Shown piece after piece: positions 1-11,088 of a DNA stretch of 64,000 bases (the first letter of the stretch is position 1; each line of letters opens with the position of its first letter). The notes under the pieces are model-generated. The model did no database searches. It saw nothing but the letters and a program-made list of their open reading frames with translations, and was not told the origin of the DNA. Position numbers and translations under genes: made by a program. The stretch is taken from NCBI GenBank assembly GCA_018292915.2, contig JACVVK020000377.1:517501-581500 (forward strand), written 5' to 3'. Source of the DNA: Batillaria attramentaria (lineage: Eukaryota; Mollusca; Gastropoda; Batillariidae).

Positions 1-79
1 CCGTGAGGGTGGTCGCCGCTGCGGCAAACGCTGGGCAAGGCAGTGCTCTCCTCGCGTGACTGACTGGCGTGGTATCTTA

Positions 80-857
80 GGGCCCTTGCACACTGGCGTC
101 ATGCGACATTGTCGCGCCACGCGTGCAGCAAATTTTGTCGCGCATCTACGTATGCAACCCCTTGAAGCGCGAAGCGACAGACGTAGCTCGATTGAAAAAT
201 TCTGTCGCGTGAGGATAGGAACTGTTCTATTCGGCGCGCTTGACGCGCGCGTGTAGCGTGGCTTCAGCCAATCAGAAGAGCCAGCCAGCAAGGGCTGACT
301 CGCCACTCCTCTTCTCTTCCAAGATGGCGGAATTGCGCGAAGACGAAATGTTTCGCCTCATCGACCTGTATCGTGAACAGGAAAACCTCTACAATTTTCA
401 GCTCGATTCATATCACAGTCGACGGGTATGCCGTTTTGTTGTGTCACTCTCCGCTGACTCACACTACGGTAAATACGTAAATGGAGTAAATAAAACTAGA
501 CACACTGACTTAACCGCCGTGTGTTGTCACTGCCGGGTCTCTCATCGTCTACGATATCATTCTACAGCAAAGCCGGGTTTGTTGTAGCTAAATTCCATCA
601 AGTTATCGTGGCCTCGATCACCAGTCTCTATTCAGACTGCGAACAAGCAGCCTGAAGTTTATGATACGTTTCAGATCCCTAATTTCGCATTCCATCGCAC
701 ACTCAGAAGCACTGACTCGTGGCGAGATCTCCGAAGCATGGCACTGACGCGGCGTGCGTTACTCCACGTGTGTGAGAGCCCCACTGTGCCGAGTCACGCA
801 AGGCGCTACAACGCGTGGCGCGCGCGATGTAGCACCGACGCTAGTGTGCACCGGGCC
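80..857. mobile_element. Harbinger-like non-autonomous DNA transposon
   Basis: The left end starts GGGCCCTTGCACACTGGCGTC-like at 80 and the right end is its imperfect inverted copy (shared core TGCACACT and GCGTC) ending at 857. The inverted similarity runs about 50 bp inward, including a shared CGCGCCACGCGT-like stretch. TTA at 77-79 and TTA at 858-860 flank it, which is the 3-bp TWA duplication typical of PIF/Harbinger elements. The 778-bp body holds one MADF-like exon and no transposase, so it looks like an internally deleted copy. It lies 144 bp from the next transposon but is separate from it. Confidence 0.7.
324..425 (+). pseudogene. MADF-like first exon left inside the Harbinger-like element
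   Basis: An ATG at 324 opens a 34-residue reading frame (MAELREDEMF..., then LIDLYREQENLYNF) that ends at a GTATGC donor at 426. The pattern L-I-x-L-x-x-x-x-x-x-L-Y resembles the start of a MADF (Myb/SANT-like) domain. Harbinger transposons commonly carry a MADF or Myb-like DNA-binding gene beside the transposase. No continuation exon was recognised before the right terminus, so this is probably a fossil of the parent element's second gene. The call rests on one short motif. Confidence 0.45.
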
Positions 858-999
858 TTATGCTAGTACACGCGCACGGGGCTTACACGTACACGTCCTC
901 GTTCTCCAACAGCTCTGTTCGCAGGTCACAGTGACTGAACTGAAAATAGTTGACCTGACTGATTCAGTAAAGAAATCAGTCCTAGGAACGCTGTGTTAT

Positions 1000-1017
1000 A
1001 TAACCCTTTTCAGCATT
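1000..1017. repeat. Left terminal inverted repeat of the ISL2EU-like transposon
   Basis: ATAACCCTTTTCAGCATT here is the exact reverse complement of 8045-8062. Similarity resumes with the CTGTTCTCGCGC block at about 1030-1041. Confidence 0.85.
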
Positions 1018-1185
1018 CCAACTTCCCGCCTGTTCTCGCGCGCTTCGCGAGACTTCAACGCGCAACCTGAACCGGTCGAGCGTGTCGCACAGCAGACGAC
1101 AGTACAAAAGTAGCGTGGTGTGTTGGTTTTTCGCAGCTCTTGCGTTTGAATTCGAGGAGTGTGGGTAAGAAGCTGGTTACGCGTG

Positions 1186-4100
1186 ATGGAGATGGATGCA
1201 ATTAGACTCTGGAGAGTGCCTGTTCTACAGAATTTTCTACGCGAGAGGGGTTTAAAAACAACAGGCAGCAAAGAAGAACTCGTGGCACTGGTTTGGGCGT
1301 GCCACGTTTTTGGAAAGGAGCCGGTGCCTTCAGCATCGGAGACAACAAAAACGCTTGCAAAAGAGTATGCGGCACTGCTGGTAGTGAATGGGAAAAGACT
1401 TCCCGACCCATTTACCGAGCTTAAAGAAGGGTGGCAAGACGAATCTGCCCGAGAGAAGTGGCCACCAACCAGCTATGCGGACATGGCGGAATTTCTGCTC
1501 GACTGGTAAGTGATAAACGCCATAAAGTCACATGTGCATTCTCGTTTTGCGTTTATTTTCTCACGTCACTCATTTTCTGGGTCACGTTTTTGATTTTAGT
1601 AATTCGTCCTCAAAGCTAGTTTAGCCAGTGGAACACAACACAACACCTTGTTGTGGATACTGTTGATTTACTTTATCAGTGTCTGTAGTTTTGAGGTTGA
1701 GAAGTCAGACTGGACTGAAAGAGGTTTTACTTGATAACTGTTCAGTCTAAGATTTCTAAAATAGTTATTTCTCTTGTAACAGCGATAGGAATTAAATTTT
1801 ATTATTTCATTTTTGCAGTCGAGCTGACAGCAAACGCAGGAGACAGCTTCTCACTGACTACAAAGAAGGGAAGGCGTACAGCTACTTTGACAGTAAATGG
1901 TTGCAGACAGTCTTCTATCATGAGATAGACAGCAACAGTGAATTCTGTTTCCTAAAGGCAAAGGTAAGGCTGATTCAGATTGTTGTACATTACACTGTTT
2001 TGTTACAGACTGTCAATTTGTTTCTTCTTTGATCAAGTCACCAAACTTAGGCACTGAAGCCCTGCATGCTAACACCCCCCCCCCCCCCCAGTATAATAAG
2101 ACTTTAATTATGCTTTATACAAACATGTTAATAACCATGAGTATAGGGGTATCTTTGTGTTGATTTATTTAACTTTAGCATTGTTGAGAACACTACAATT
2201 GAATTTCCCCATACGGCATTTAAGTAATATCCTGGCTAATTCCTAATTCTATTTCATATTGTTTGAAGGTCACTCCTTCTCAGGCTGTGAATGCTGTACC
2301 CCACCGTGCCTGGGTTGCCATTCAGAAGAAGACCGGGCGCATCGTTTCTGCCTACTGTTCATGCATGGCAGGGTAAATTTACACATTACATTTGAGGTGT
2401 GAGATATCGAGAGTTCTCTTCATATTTAAAAAAAGTTACTGGTTAAATATCGGTTTGTTTTTCTTTTTCACTCTGTACAAAAGGTGCTTTTTGGGTTTTG
2501 TCTTTAAATGAAGTTAGAAAGTAATTGTTTTGCAATTGCATGTTGATTTTTGTGTCTTTGTTTATAGACTTGGTTCTTCATGCAACCATGTGGCAGCCAT
2601 CTTATTCAAAGTGGACTGGGTTTGGGGTTTAGCTGACAAGTCGTGCACCTCAGGTGCTTGTCAGTGGAATGTGCCATCTGCAAAAAAGGGTTTGGAGCCA
2701 TGCAGGGTTCAGGACATGAACATCTACAAGCCCAAGAAACATAAAGAGGCCCGTGAGTATTCAAATGTACTGTACTGAAGCAAATGTAATTAATTTCTTT
2801 CCTTGTATCCTGAGCAGACACCTGCATATTGCTGTGGCAAATGTTTTGTGGTTTGCAAAACATGGCCCATCGTGTGTCTTCAGCTCTTACCAGGAGCATG
2901 GTATTGTTACATTATGTTTTCCTTGACTGTTAATAAGCAGTGTTTGAGAGGTGAAACTGACTCAAAGCTGTCTTCATTGGTTGATTTGTTGCAGAAAACA
3001 TCAACTCTGTTGCCAAAAGGTTGTTCACGACACAACGGAGCCGTGATGACACCCCGCTCACCCTGGACGAACTGACCGGGCAGCTGTATGGGGTGTGTCC
3101 ATCAGCTGTGATCTTCCAGTATGCAGCTCCACACGAACAGCCATCATATGCTCCTGACTGTGAGGTAAATGTGGAGAAAGAGGAAGTAGTGGAGACCTCA
3201 TGCCGCATACCTGAGCCACTGCTGATGACAGCACGAAAGCACTCGTCGGTGAAAAACTTTTTAGCAAATTTGCCATGCTACACCAGTGAGGAAGTGAAAC
3301 GTATAGAAGAAGCCACCAGAGAACAGTCATCATCAGAGTGCTGGAGACAGCAGCGCCAGGGGCGCATTGGTGCGTCCATAGCCAACAGGTGTGCCACGAA
3401 GATGAAAACTATCTCTGCCTGTGATGGCCAGGGACAGATTAACATCAAGTCATTGATTTCAGAGATATTGGGACAAGGCCCCAACCTTGATGCCATCCCT
3501 GCCATTCAATACGGGAAGAATATGGAGGCAGACGCACTGCTTGAGTATCAGGACAGACATCCAGCAATCTACCAACATGATGTCAAAGTGGAGCGAAGTG
3601 GGTTGTGGGTTCACAAGGAACTGCCATTCGTATCAGCTTCTCCTGATGGCATGTTTTCATGTGCCTGTGGAGAAGGACTTGTTGAAATCAAATGCCCTTT
3701 TTCAAGCAAAGGAAAGAAACCTGGCAAGCACTTAACATGCCTTGAACAAGAAAAAGAAACAGGATGTTTGAAGCTTCGACGGTCACACAGCTATTACACA
3801 CAGGTGCAGCAACAGCTTGGTGTCACAGGGCGGAATTTTTGTGACTTTTTTGTTTATTGCGGACGTGGTCTTTTCTTCCTGGAAAGGATATACCCAGACT
3901 GTGCTTTCATGGCAGAGAAGTTGCAGCTGGTCGTATCATTTTTCTCAGAGTTTGTTGCCCCTCTCATGATCAGCGGCATGGACCTAGCCGAAAAACCACC
4001 CTCTTCACCTGTCCCGCAAGTCAGCAGCAACTCCAAGGATGTGTCAGCAACCCTTCATCAGGAAACTAGTCTGCCTTCACATTTGGTAATTACTGTGACT

Positions 4101-4541
4101 GATCCGCAAGCTTTGACAGGGCAGAAACCAAGAACACTGCTTGTTGTAAACACACCTGTTTCACAGTCTGCTGCCCTTGGCACTCCCCTGAACACATGTA
4201 CTCTGCCTAAAACCCCTCAGCCAGTGAGTGCGACATCCATTAGCTCCCAGCAAAATGTGTGTGTCACCCCTGCATCATCCAAGAAGAAAGCTGCTACTCC
4301 TTCACCCCCTGTGCCTGCTCAACCCAAAAAGAAAACCCGTAGGCGCCGTAAGAAAGCGGACTTGAACTGTGTGTATTCATGTGGCAAGTGCAGCATGAGA
4401 TGTCTTGAAGCAGAAGAAATCACACAACCAGGTGAAAACAGTGTAGGCTGTGACAAATGTGGACTTTGGTTTCATTGGGAATGTGTTCTTTTCAGCCCCA
4501 GCAAGTCTAAGAAGTCTTGGCACTGCTCAAACTGCTCTTAG
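1186..4541 (+). CDS. Transposon-borne SAP / SWIM / YqaJ-nuclease / PHD-finger protein, five exons
   Basis: Exons 1186-1505, 1819-1963, 2269-2372, 2568-2752 and 2995-4541 join through GT-AG sites with matching phases and give 2,301 nt (766 aa plus stop). Domains: SAP-like DNA-binding motif at about residues 6-40; SWIM zinc finger with C185, C187, C195 and H197 (CxCx7CxH); YqaJ-type exonuclease fold at about 365-560, with E429, the SPDG aspartate D469, E482 and K484 (VEIKCP) and a YYTQVQQQL helix; a basic patch KKKTRRRRKK near 696-705; and a C-terminal PHD finger ending CSNCS with WFHxxC. YqaJ is a PD-(D/E)XK, lambda-exonuclease-like family, so DNA-end processing during transposition is inferred. 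PHD binding to histone tails is a family property. The ATG at 1186 is the first downstream of the TIR; an in-frame ATG at 1192 is an alternative. Convergent with the transposase gene. No frameshift or stop seen. Confidence 0.85.
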
Positions 4542-5326
4542 TGTGTTTCACAATCAGTTCACAGAGAATGCTGTCACTCTTTACAATAAGATCAGGATAA
4601 GTGCTGTTCTTTTCCTATTAGAAGTTGTCTACATTGGAAGGCCTATAGCTCAGTTATAGCATCAAACATTACTGTACGTACTAGTATAGCAGATAGGCAC
4701 GCACCTTCGTGGCTGCCCAAGCAGCATGCACTACAGTGAACATGACAGTATGCTATGTATACTTATGTAGTTCTGTTTGCATGGTGAAATATGAAGAGAT
4801 CAGTAAACATGTTACATGTATACAAAGTCTCAAGTGTGCATATGTGCTTTACTTTGTTTATGATGAAGCATACATATAATTATGCATAATGCCATCTGGG
4901 CGCCGTTGGAGCTAGTAAGGCAAAAGAAATGGAACACTGTTTTAGACACAATCACGCAAACATGGATGCCATACCGTTTTATTCATAAGTAACACTAACA
5001 GCTTCATTACCGGATAATGTTACAAACAAGTCTGCACAAAAACATGCAAAATAAGAGCACCATAAGTTGCACTGGGGACTACCTGCGCCATTCGAGATAT
5101 ATATATATCCATGCAGTACTTAATGCACATGTGGACACTTACACGACATTTAAATAAAACTACAGACTCAAATCGCCACATATCACATTTGATGAACACA
5201 GCTGGCAGTTCAGGCAACAAAACTTTATTTTGGTAGCGCAATACAGTAAATTTTTAACTGATGTGTAACACATGCAACAGTTGTCAGAACAGCGTGCAAC
5301 ATCACAAGCCATGTTGATATTTACCG
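4542..5326. other. Untranslated region between the two convergent transposon genes
   Basis: No open frame with a recognisable motif. It should hold both 3' UTRs. An AATAAA on the plus strand at 5153-5158 and one on the minus strand at 5229-5224 are candidate poly(A) signals; using both would make the two transcripts overlap at their 3' ends. Confidence 0.5.
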
Positions 5327-7322
5327 TTACGTAACCAGAGGAGGATGGAGATTGCATATAGCTGCACAAACGGTCACAATGTCATCAATCAGAGGTACCA
5401 TAGAAAGTGGCAAGACATTTTTCAAAATTCGGAACCACTTCAGACGATTGATGACACGTTCGACGTGAATACGTGCATTAGCCACCTTCTTCGTTATCTT
5501 TACGGCTGTTCTTGTCATCTGCCCCAGACCTGAAGCAGGAGGTGGTACTTCGAGATGACAGCCTCGTTGCAGCAGGTCTGAGGCAATGGTGAAGCCTCTG
5601 TCTGCTAACACCACGTCTCCAACGTCTAATCTGTCGAGCACCTTTGACTCAAGAGTGATGGTCCGATCAGAGGCCCGACCGCCCCATGCTTCTGATACAA
5701 AAGAAATCGCACCATTTGGTGCAATGCACACTAGGAACTTTACTGTGTTGTCCTTCTTGTAATTGCTGTAGGTCAAGGCTTGAACTTGCAGGTTCCTTGA
5801 GCGTTCAATGTACACCTCGGTACAGTCGATTGTACAACGCAATCTGGGATATTTCCCTGCCAGACTCTTTGGAATCAGCTGCCTTGTGGCCACAACATCT
5901 GGCCACTGGATCAAATTCTTTAGCTGCTCTGCCAAAAACTTGATCCAGGTGGTTATTGTCGATGAGCACGTGCCAGCTGATATGCCAAAGAGGCTGGCAA
6001 GAAATTCTGACGAAAGGCCTTGTCTGAGCCTCATCAGTGCCATGACCATTTCGGCCTTGAGAGGCAGCTTTCTCTTCGGCCCTGGCTTCCTTGGAGTGCC
6101 AAAACGGTGCGGTGCCTTTGTGGACACTATTCTTTTCTGTCCTTGCCAATAACGCATCCTGCGGGCTTTCGCCTCTAACATGGTGAACAATTGCTCTAAT
6201 GTCGCCTTTGATGGGACTCCTGTGTTTCTTTTCACGGCTTTGTCAGTATTTACAAACTTTGTCCACAGATTGTGTCTCTGTGTTTTACTGACTGCCGACA
6301 GTTTCTCTTGTGTGGCCTCCAGTTCATCTTGGAAAGCAGTAACCTGATCCTTTAGGGCCTTGATGAGGGTGTCCTTATGTGCACAACCATCACAACTGCA
6401 TGCCTCAACACATGCAGACTTTGAGGCATACGAATGTTCAGCAACTGACTGACCAACATCCAGTGGTGGTGTCGACAGACTGATGTCCGGTGATGATGGC
6501 AGATCCATAGCAGGATGCTGCGCCTGTCCTGTGGGTGGCACTGATGACGCCTGAGGTGTCCTAGGTGATGGTGCTTGTGGTACATTTTCCTTCTGTCGTT
6601 TCTTCGGGCGGAGATCTGCCACAGACTTTCGCTTCTTCGGGTCTGGTCTCGCCTTTAGGGGTTTGGGTATATACCCCAATGCCAGTGTGGGTATGGTCGC
6701 CCCAGGTTCAAAATGGATGCTGCACACGCGACTGTAGGCATTCGGTTCCCACCTCTTGTACTTGCTCCCCCACACCTTGCGATTGATCTGCATGAGATAA
6801 TTATTCAGCTAATGAGCTTTCCAGGCCATGTTCATGACAAAAGTCACAATTAAACCACAATTTCTAATGCGTTTGGGGGGAAAAATACACTCTAGAATTT
6901 CTCTTGCATGTACACCAAATGTAGAAAGCAGCAGAGGCAATTTTTGTAATAGAAAATGCAGCGTAGAGTTAGCTACACAGCTAACACAGACATGTCACCA
7001 TGAGTGGAACTGGAGTTTATGCTTTACTAACACTAATTGAAAAAGTTCATGAACATTAATTAAGTCAGCTTGTCATCTATACATACGTATATATTTTATA
7101 TCAAATAATTATATAGTGACCAAATAAACCAACCTGCTTTATCCAAAGCTCTCTTAGTGCTGGCTCCTCTGCTGCACTAGGGAAGGACATCAGATGAAAT
7201 GGTTCTCTGCGTGAACATTCATCACTGCCCTTTAGGGCATTGTGCTCAGCACAATGTTGCTGTCTCCATCTGCGTAGAGCTGGCACATTGTTGCTGCAGG
7301 AGGCAACTGCACACGTCCTCAT
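5327..7322 (-). CDS. THAP-domain DDE transposase (DDE_Tnp_4 / IS5-like), two exons
   Basis: Minus-strand exons 7322-7134 and 6787-5327 join in phase 0 (CAG donor edge, ATGCAG acceptor) to give 549 aa. The THAP zinc finger is split by the intron: C4 and C9 in exon 1, then SFP and the L-x-x-L-W block, and C85-x2-H88 in exon 2. A basic, proline-rich linker and a probable coiled coil (about 196-236) follow. A helix-turn-helix of the type that precedes DDE_4 domains lies at about 306-356. The catalytic core has D384 (RCTIDCTE), D459 (VVLADRGF) and E506 (IHVERVINRLKWFR). THAP binds DNA, presumably the element ends; the DDE core would cut and join strands. No internal stops. It could alternatively be called a PIF/Harbinger relative, since the same DDE_4 family covers both; the YqaJ partner and 2-bp flank favour ISL2EU. 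Confidence 0.88.
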
Positions 7323-7390
7323 GCTTTAAACTGAAGTGTAAGAACAAAAATATCAGTACAAGCTTTTACGTTCTTCACTACTGTCCACTC

Positions 7391-7461
<71 letters not shown>

Positions 7462-8044
7462 ATATCGGTAATCTGTAGATTCTATTTCATATAATTCAAT
7501 GTCTAACCACCGCGACACCCCCCCCCCCCAAAAAAAAAACAAAAAAAAAAAACCTCTGATAACTTGAGCGCAGATGCGGAAAACTAACATGTCACGTCGG
7601 TGTATGAAACTTGGAACCTCTTGCGAATCGAATGGCAAGTTGACAGTGTGACGAGTTTACTTGTTCAAGCTTAACAAGCACCGAGAAAATGCTATCTCCT
7701 GCACAAATTTGCTTAAATAATGAAATGATTTCTTTACACACCGAGCGTGTCACACGTGGTGTCCGCACACACGTGCACGCCACACTGACACAAATAAAAC
7801 ACCTCCACCCCACAAAATAAAGACGAGATAAGAAAAACATTGCTGATAGTATGCTGACTATACACTCTCAAATCTGACATAAAAGTCATCACATACCTGT
7901 TCAAAATATGACAGAATAACTGAAGAAATCGGCACGCTCTTTCACTCTGTTGACTCTCTAGTTTGCAGCTGGTTCCGACTAAGTAGCACCCACTTCTCGT
8001 TTACGCAAGACGGCGCGAGAACAGGTTCGCGCATGCGCACTCGT
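7323..8044. other. 5' region of the transposase gene, with (CA)n tract
   Basis: This stretch lies between the transposase ATG and the right terminus. It contains a (CA)n microsatellite at about 7393-7459 and a C-run/A-run near 7517-7550. No coding motif was recognised. It presumably holds the minus-strand promoter. Confidence 0.5.
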
Positions 8045-8062
8045 AATGCTGAAAAGGGTTAT
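8045..8062. repeat. Right terminal inverted repeat of the ISL2EU-like transposon
   Basis: AATGCTGAAAAGGGTTAT here is the reverse complement of 1000-1017. The inner block GCGCGAGAACAGG at about 8014-8026 pairs with the left inner block. Confidence 0.85.
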
Positions 8063-8517
8063 TGCATATTGTACAACGTGCTTCTTGCCTCAGGCTCGCA
8101 GGGCATTCTGAGGCGGGAGGGAGAGTAACCCCCCTTCCCCCTCGCTTGCGGGGGAGGGGCGGGGGGGGGGGGATAGTATCTTTTGCCTCCTCACCCCCTC
8201 CCCAACCCCCCCCCCCCAAAAAAAAAAAAACAAACAAAAAAAACAACCACAACAACAACAATAAAAAATTTGCAGCTGTTTTGAAATCAAGGTATAGAAT
8301 TGAACATTATTTCTCCATTGTCACAAACAAAGAAACAAAATTTCTCCAGTGTTGGCTTCTCTACAAGAACTTGGTTATGGACACTTAAAATCAACAACAA
8401 AAAGCCGGACTTTTAATATTGCTACTACACTGTACCACAAAATACATTAACTGATGCCATTGTTTTTGTTGATACAGGGGGCCTGTGTCCAATTCCATGT
8501 GATTGGGAGTGTGCATG

Positions 8518-8570
<53 letters not shown>

Positions 8571-8624
8571 TTTTTTGGCTCCCTTGTGTAACAATGGGAG
8601 TCTATGTTGTAACCCTCCGTCGTC

Positions 8625-8664
<40 letters not shown>

Positions 8665-8681
8665 TGTGGGTGTGTCCGCAG
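8063..8681. repeat. Low-complexity block: G/C runs, A-rich run, two (TG)n tracts
   Basis: Poly-G/poly-C with A-rich sequence spans about 8120-8260, and (TG)n tracts lie at 8520-8569 and 8629-8663. No gene seen. The open frames here are cysteine-valine or threonine-histidine artefacts of the repeats. Confidence 0.7.
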
Positions 8682-9650
8682 TAAACCTTAACATTGGCAT
8701 TTTCTCAGAATCTACAAAGAGCAGAGTCACCAAACTTGGCATACCGATAGACAGCCATAAGACCTTTCAAAATATATAATTTTGAATGACCTTGACTCAA
8801 GGTCAAGGTCACTAAAGCTGTCTGTTTGAAAATTTTACATAGGCATTTTCTTGGAGTCTACAAATGCCAGAGGTTTTCAACTTTGCATGATGATAGACAT
8901 TGATAAGAACTTTACAGATATACATGTATTCAATGGCCTTGTGTGAAGATCAAGGTCAGACAAGTTATTTTCCGCATTTCCGTAGAAAACCTTAACATTG
9001 GCATTTTCTCAGAATCTACAAACAGCACAGGCACCAAACTTGGCATGCTGATAGACAGCCATAAGGCCTTTCAAAATATATCATTCTGAGTGACCTTGAC
9101 TCAAGGTCAAGGTCACTAAAGCTGTTTGTTTTAAAATTTTGCATTGGCATTTTCTTGGAATCTACAAAAACCGGAGGTTTTAAACTTTGCATGATGATAG
9201 ACATTGATAAGAACTTTACAGAAGTACATGTATTCAATGGCCTTGTGTCAAGGTCAAGGCCGTACAAGCTATTCTCAGAAACAACAAACAGCAGAGGCGC
9301 CAAACTTGCCATGCTAATAGACATTGATAAGAACTATATACCCATACCACTTTAAATGACCTTGACTTTGAGTCAAGGTCATTAAAGCTGTCTGTTGTCA
9401 ATTTCAATATTACCGTCTTTGGAGAAACTACAAATAATACAGGCATCCAACTTGGTGTAATGATAGATATCTTATTTGAATGACCTTGGCCCAAGGTCAA
9501 GGCCATATAGTCAGTTTTAGGGAAAAGTGTAATATTGCCAGGAACTAAGAACACCAGAGACACCTTACTTGGCTTGATGATAGATAGTGGTAAGAGTTTT
9601 TACAAACATACTCTTTTGAATGACCTTGACCCATGTCACAAGGGAGCCAT
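8682..9650 (+). repeat. Tandem array of about 150-bp units in about 304-bp pairs, rich in TCAAGGTCA motifs
   Basis: The landmark GGCATTTTCT recurs at 8696, 8842, 9000 and 9146: alternating spacings of 146 and 158 bp, so a 304-bp pair of diverged half-units. Later units are shortened and decayed. The palindromic motif TGACCTTGACTCAAGGTCA occurs at 8787-8805 and 9091-9109, followed by a further AGGTCA. An inverted relative lies at about 26940-27790. Confidence 0.75.
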
Positions 9651-10399
9651 GGAGGCTTTTGCCTCTCTAGTTTTTTGTAGTGTGTGTTCGCTGCTGGGCT
9701 ATTTAAAAACAGTTAAAAGGGTTATAAGAAGGAAATTTATCTGGATGTACATACACATGCATAGCAGGGATCAGTAGTGTGTATCTATTTTAGTCTTTGA
9801 CGAGTTAACCTTCTATCAGTGTAGTTAAAGCCTCAGCAGCCTTTCCGTCGATGTCATTTGTCTTTTTTTAATTTTTTATTGCATATATAATATTGTAAGT
9901 TTTTTTTGTTTTTTTTTGGGGGGGGGGGGGATACTACTTTTGGGGGTTTTGCTCTTGTCTAAGTTGTATTGTGACATTGCTGTTGTATTTGGTAGCCTTT
10001 GGTTTTGTTTTTGTATTGTGATTTTGGGGTTTTTGTTTGTTTGTTTGTTTTGGTACTGTGTTCATGTGTCTTTTTTTTGTCAAATGTACCTTAAAAAAAG
10101 AGAATTAAAAACAAAACAAAACAACCCCCCCCCAAAAAAAACAAACAAACAAACAAACAAACAACCAAACCCAAAAACAAAACAAAACAAAACAAAAAAA
10201 AACCACAAACAACAACAACAACATCAACCCCCCCCCCCCCCCGAGTTTTGTTTGGCTGGATTTTTAGTGCTGTTACCTGAAAAGAAGCTTAGTTTAGCAT
10301 GTTCATTCTTCTAGAACATAAAAGTGAAGTAAAAATAAGACGAATTATAGTGTTGGTGGTTGTTTCTTTTGGGGACACGAATCACTACCCGGTCTTTCG

Positions 10400-10402
<3 letters not shown>
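9651..10402. repeat. Low-complexity T/G then A/C-rich stretch
   Basis: T-runs with a G-run near 9918-9930, then A/C-rich (CAAA)n-like sequence at about 10100-10240. No coding or RNA signal recognised. Confidence 0.6.

Positions 10403-10473
<71 letters not shown>
10403..10473. repeat. (GT)n-(GA)n compound microsatellite
   Basis: Uninterrupted GT from about 10403 passes into GA from about 10453. Confidence 0.9.
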
Positions 10474-11016
10474 GGTTAATCGAAGGTGTTCATCGAAGGT
10501 TTTAATCGAGTCACAATTTAAGTCAAACAACAACAACAAAAACAGCTATGAAGTGAAATCCAATTCAATTCAAATTAATTTATTCATCCCAGAAGATAAA
10601 TTATAGGCCACCATAAAAAAATAATAAGACATAATAATTAACAAAATTAATAAGACTTGCACTAAATCCGGCAGCCTCAGTCACACACACAAGTAAATCT
10701 AATTCCCCCCCCCCCCCCCCCCCCCCACACACACACCCCACACACCAGAAATGCAACGCAATCCAAGGCACCTCGACGCAACGCAACACGATGACGCAAC
10801 GCAATGCAGAGCAGTGCAGTACAGCGAAGCTCAGCACGACACTTGCTGTCCGTTTGTTTCGCGGTGGCTCACATGTTACATGTGTGAGCATAATCCAGTT
10901 CTGGCTTTTAGTGCCACAAGCACGCGAGTAGCAAAGAACCAGTTTCAAGCTAAAGACACAAATTTGAATACATCTGAGGCAGCACAGAGTCGATATGTAG
11001 TAAATTTGTCTTTGAA

Positions 11017-11088
<72 letters not shown>

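Larger units (their letters stand above)
1002..8060. mobile_element. Complete two-gene ISL2EU-like DNA transposon (THAP-DDE transposase plus YqaJ nuclease)
   Basis: Terminal inverted repeats start AACCCTTTTCAGCATT at 1002 and end with the exact complement at 8060. A second shared block, TGTTCTCGCGC, lies further in on both sides. AT at 1000-1001 and 8061-8062 flanks the element, consistent with a 2-bp duplication, although AT could also be the last TIR bases. Two convergent spliced genes fill the 7,059 bp: a SAP/SWIM/YqaJ/PHD gene (plus) and a THAP/DDE transposase (minus). From memory of Repbase descriptions, ISL2EU elements pair an IS5-like DDE transposase with a YqaJ nuclease protein. Both frames are open and both termini are present, so the copy may be autonomous and recent. 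Confidence 0.82.

Noticed and set aside
240..587. 115-codon frame starting at 240
   Set aside because: Only the part from the ATG at 324 to the donor at 426 has a domain-like pattern; the remainder reads through an intron-like sequence.
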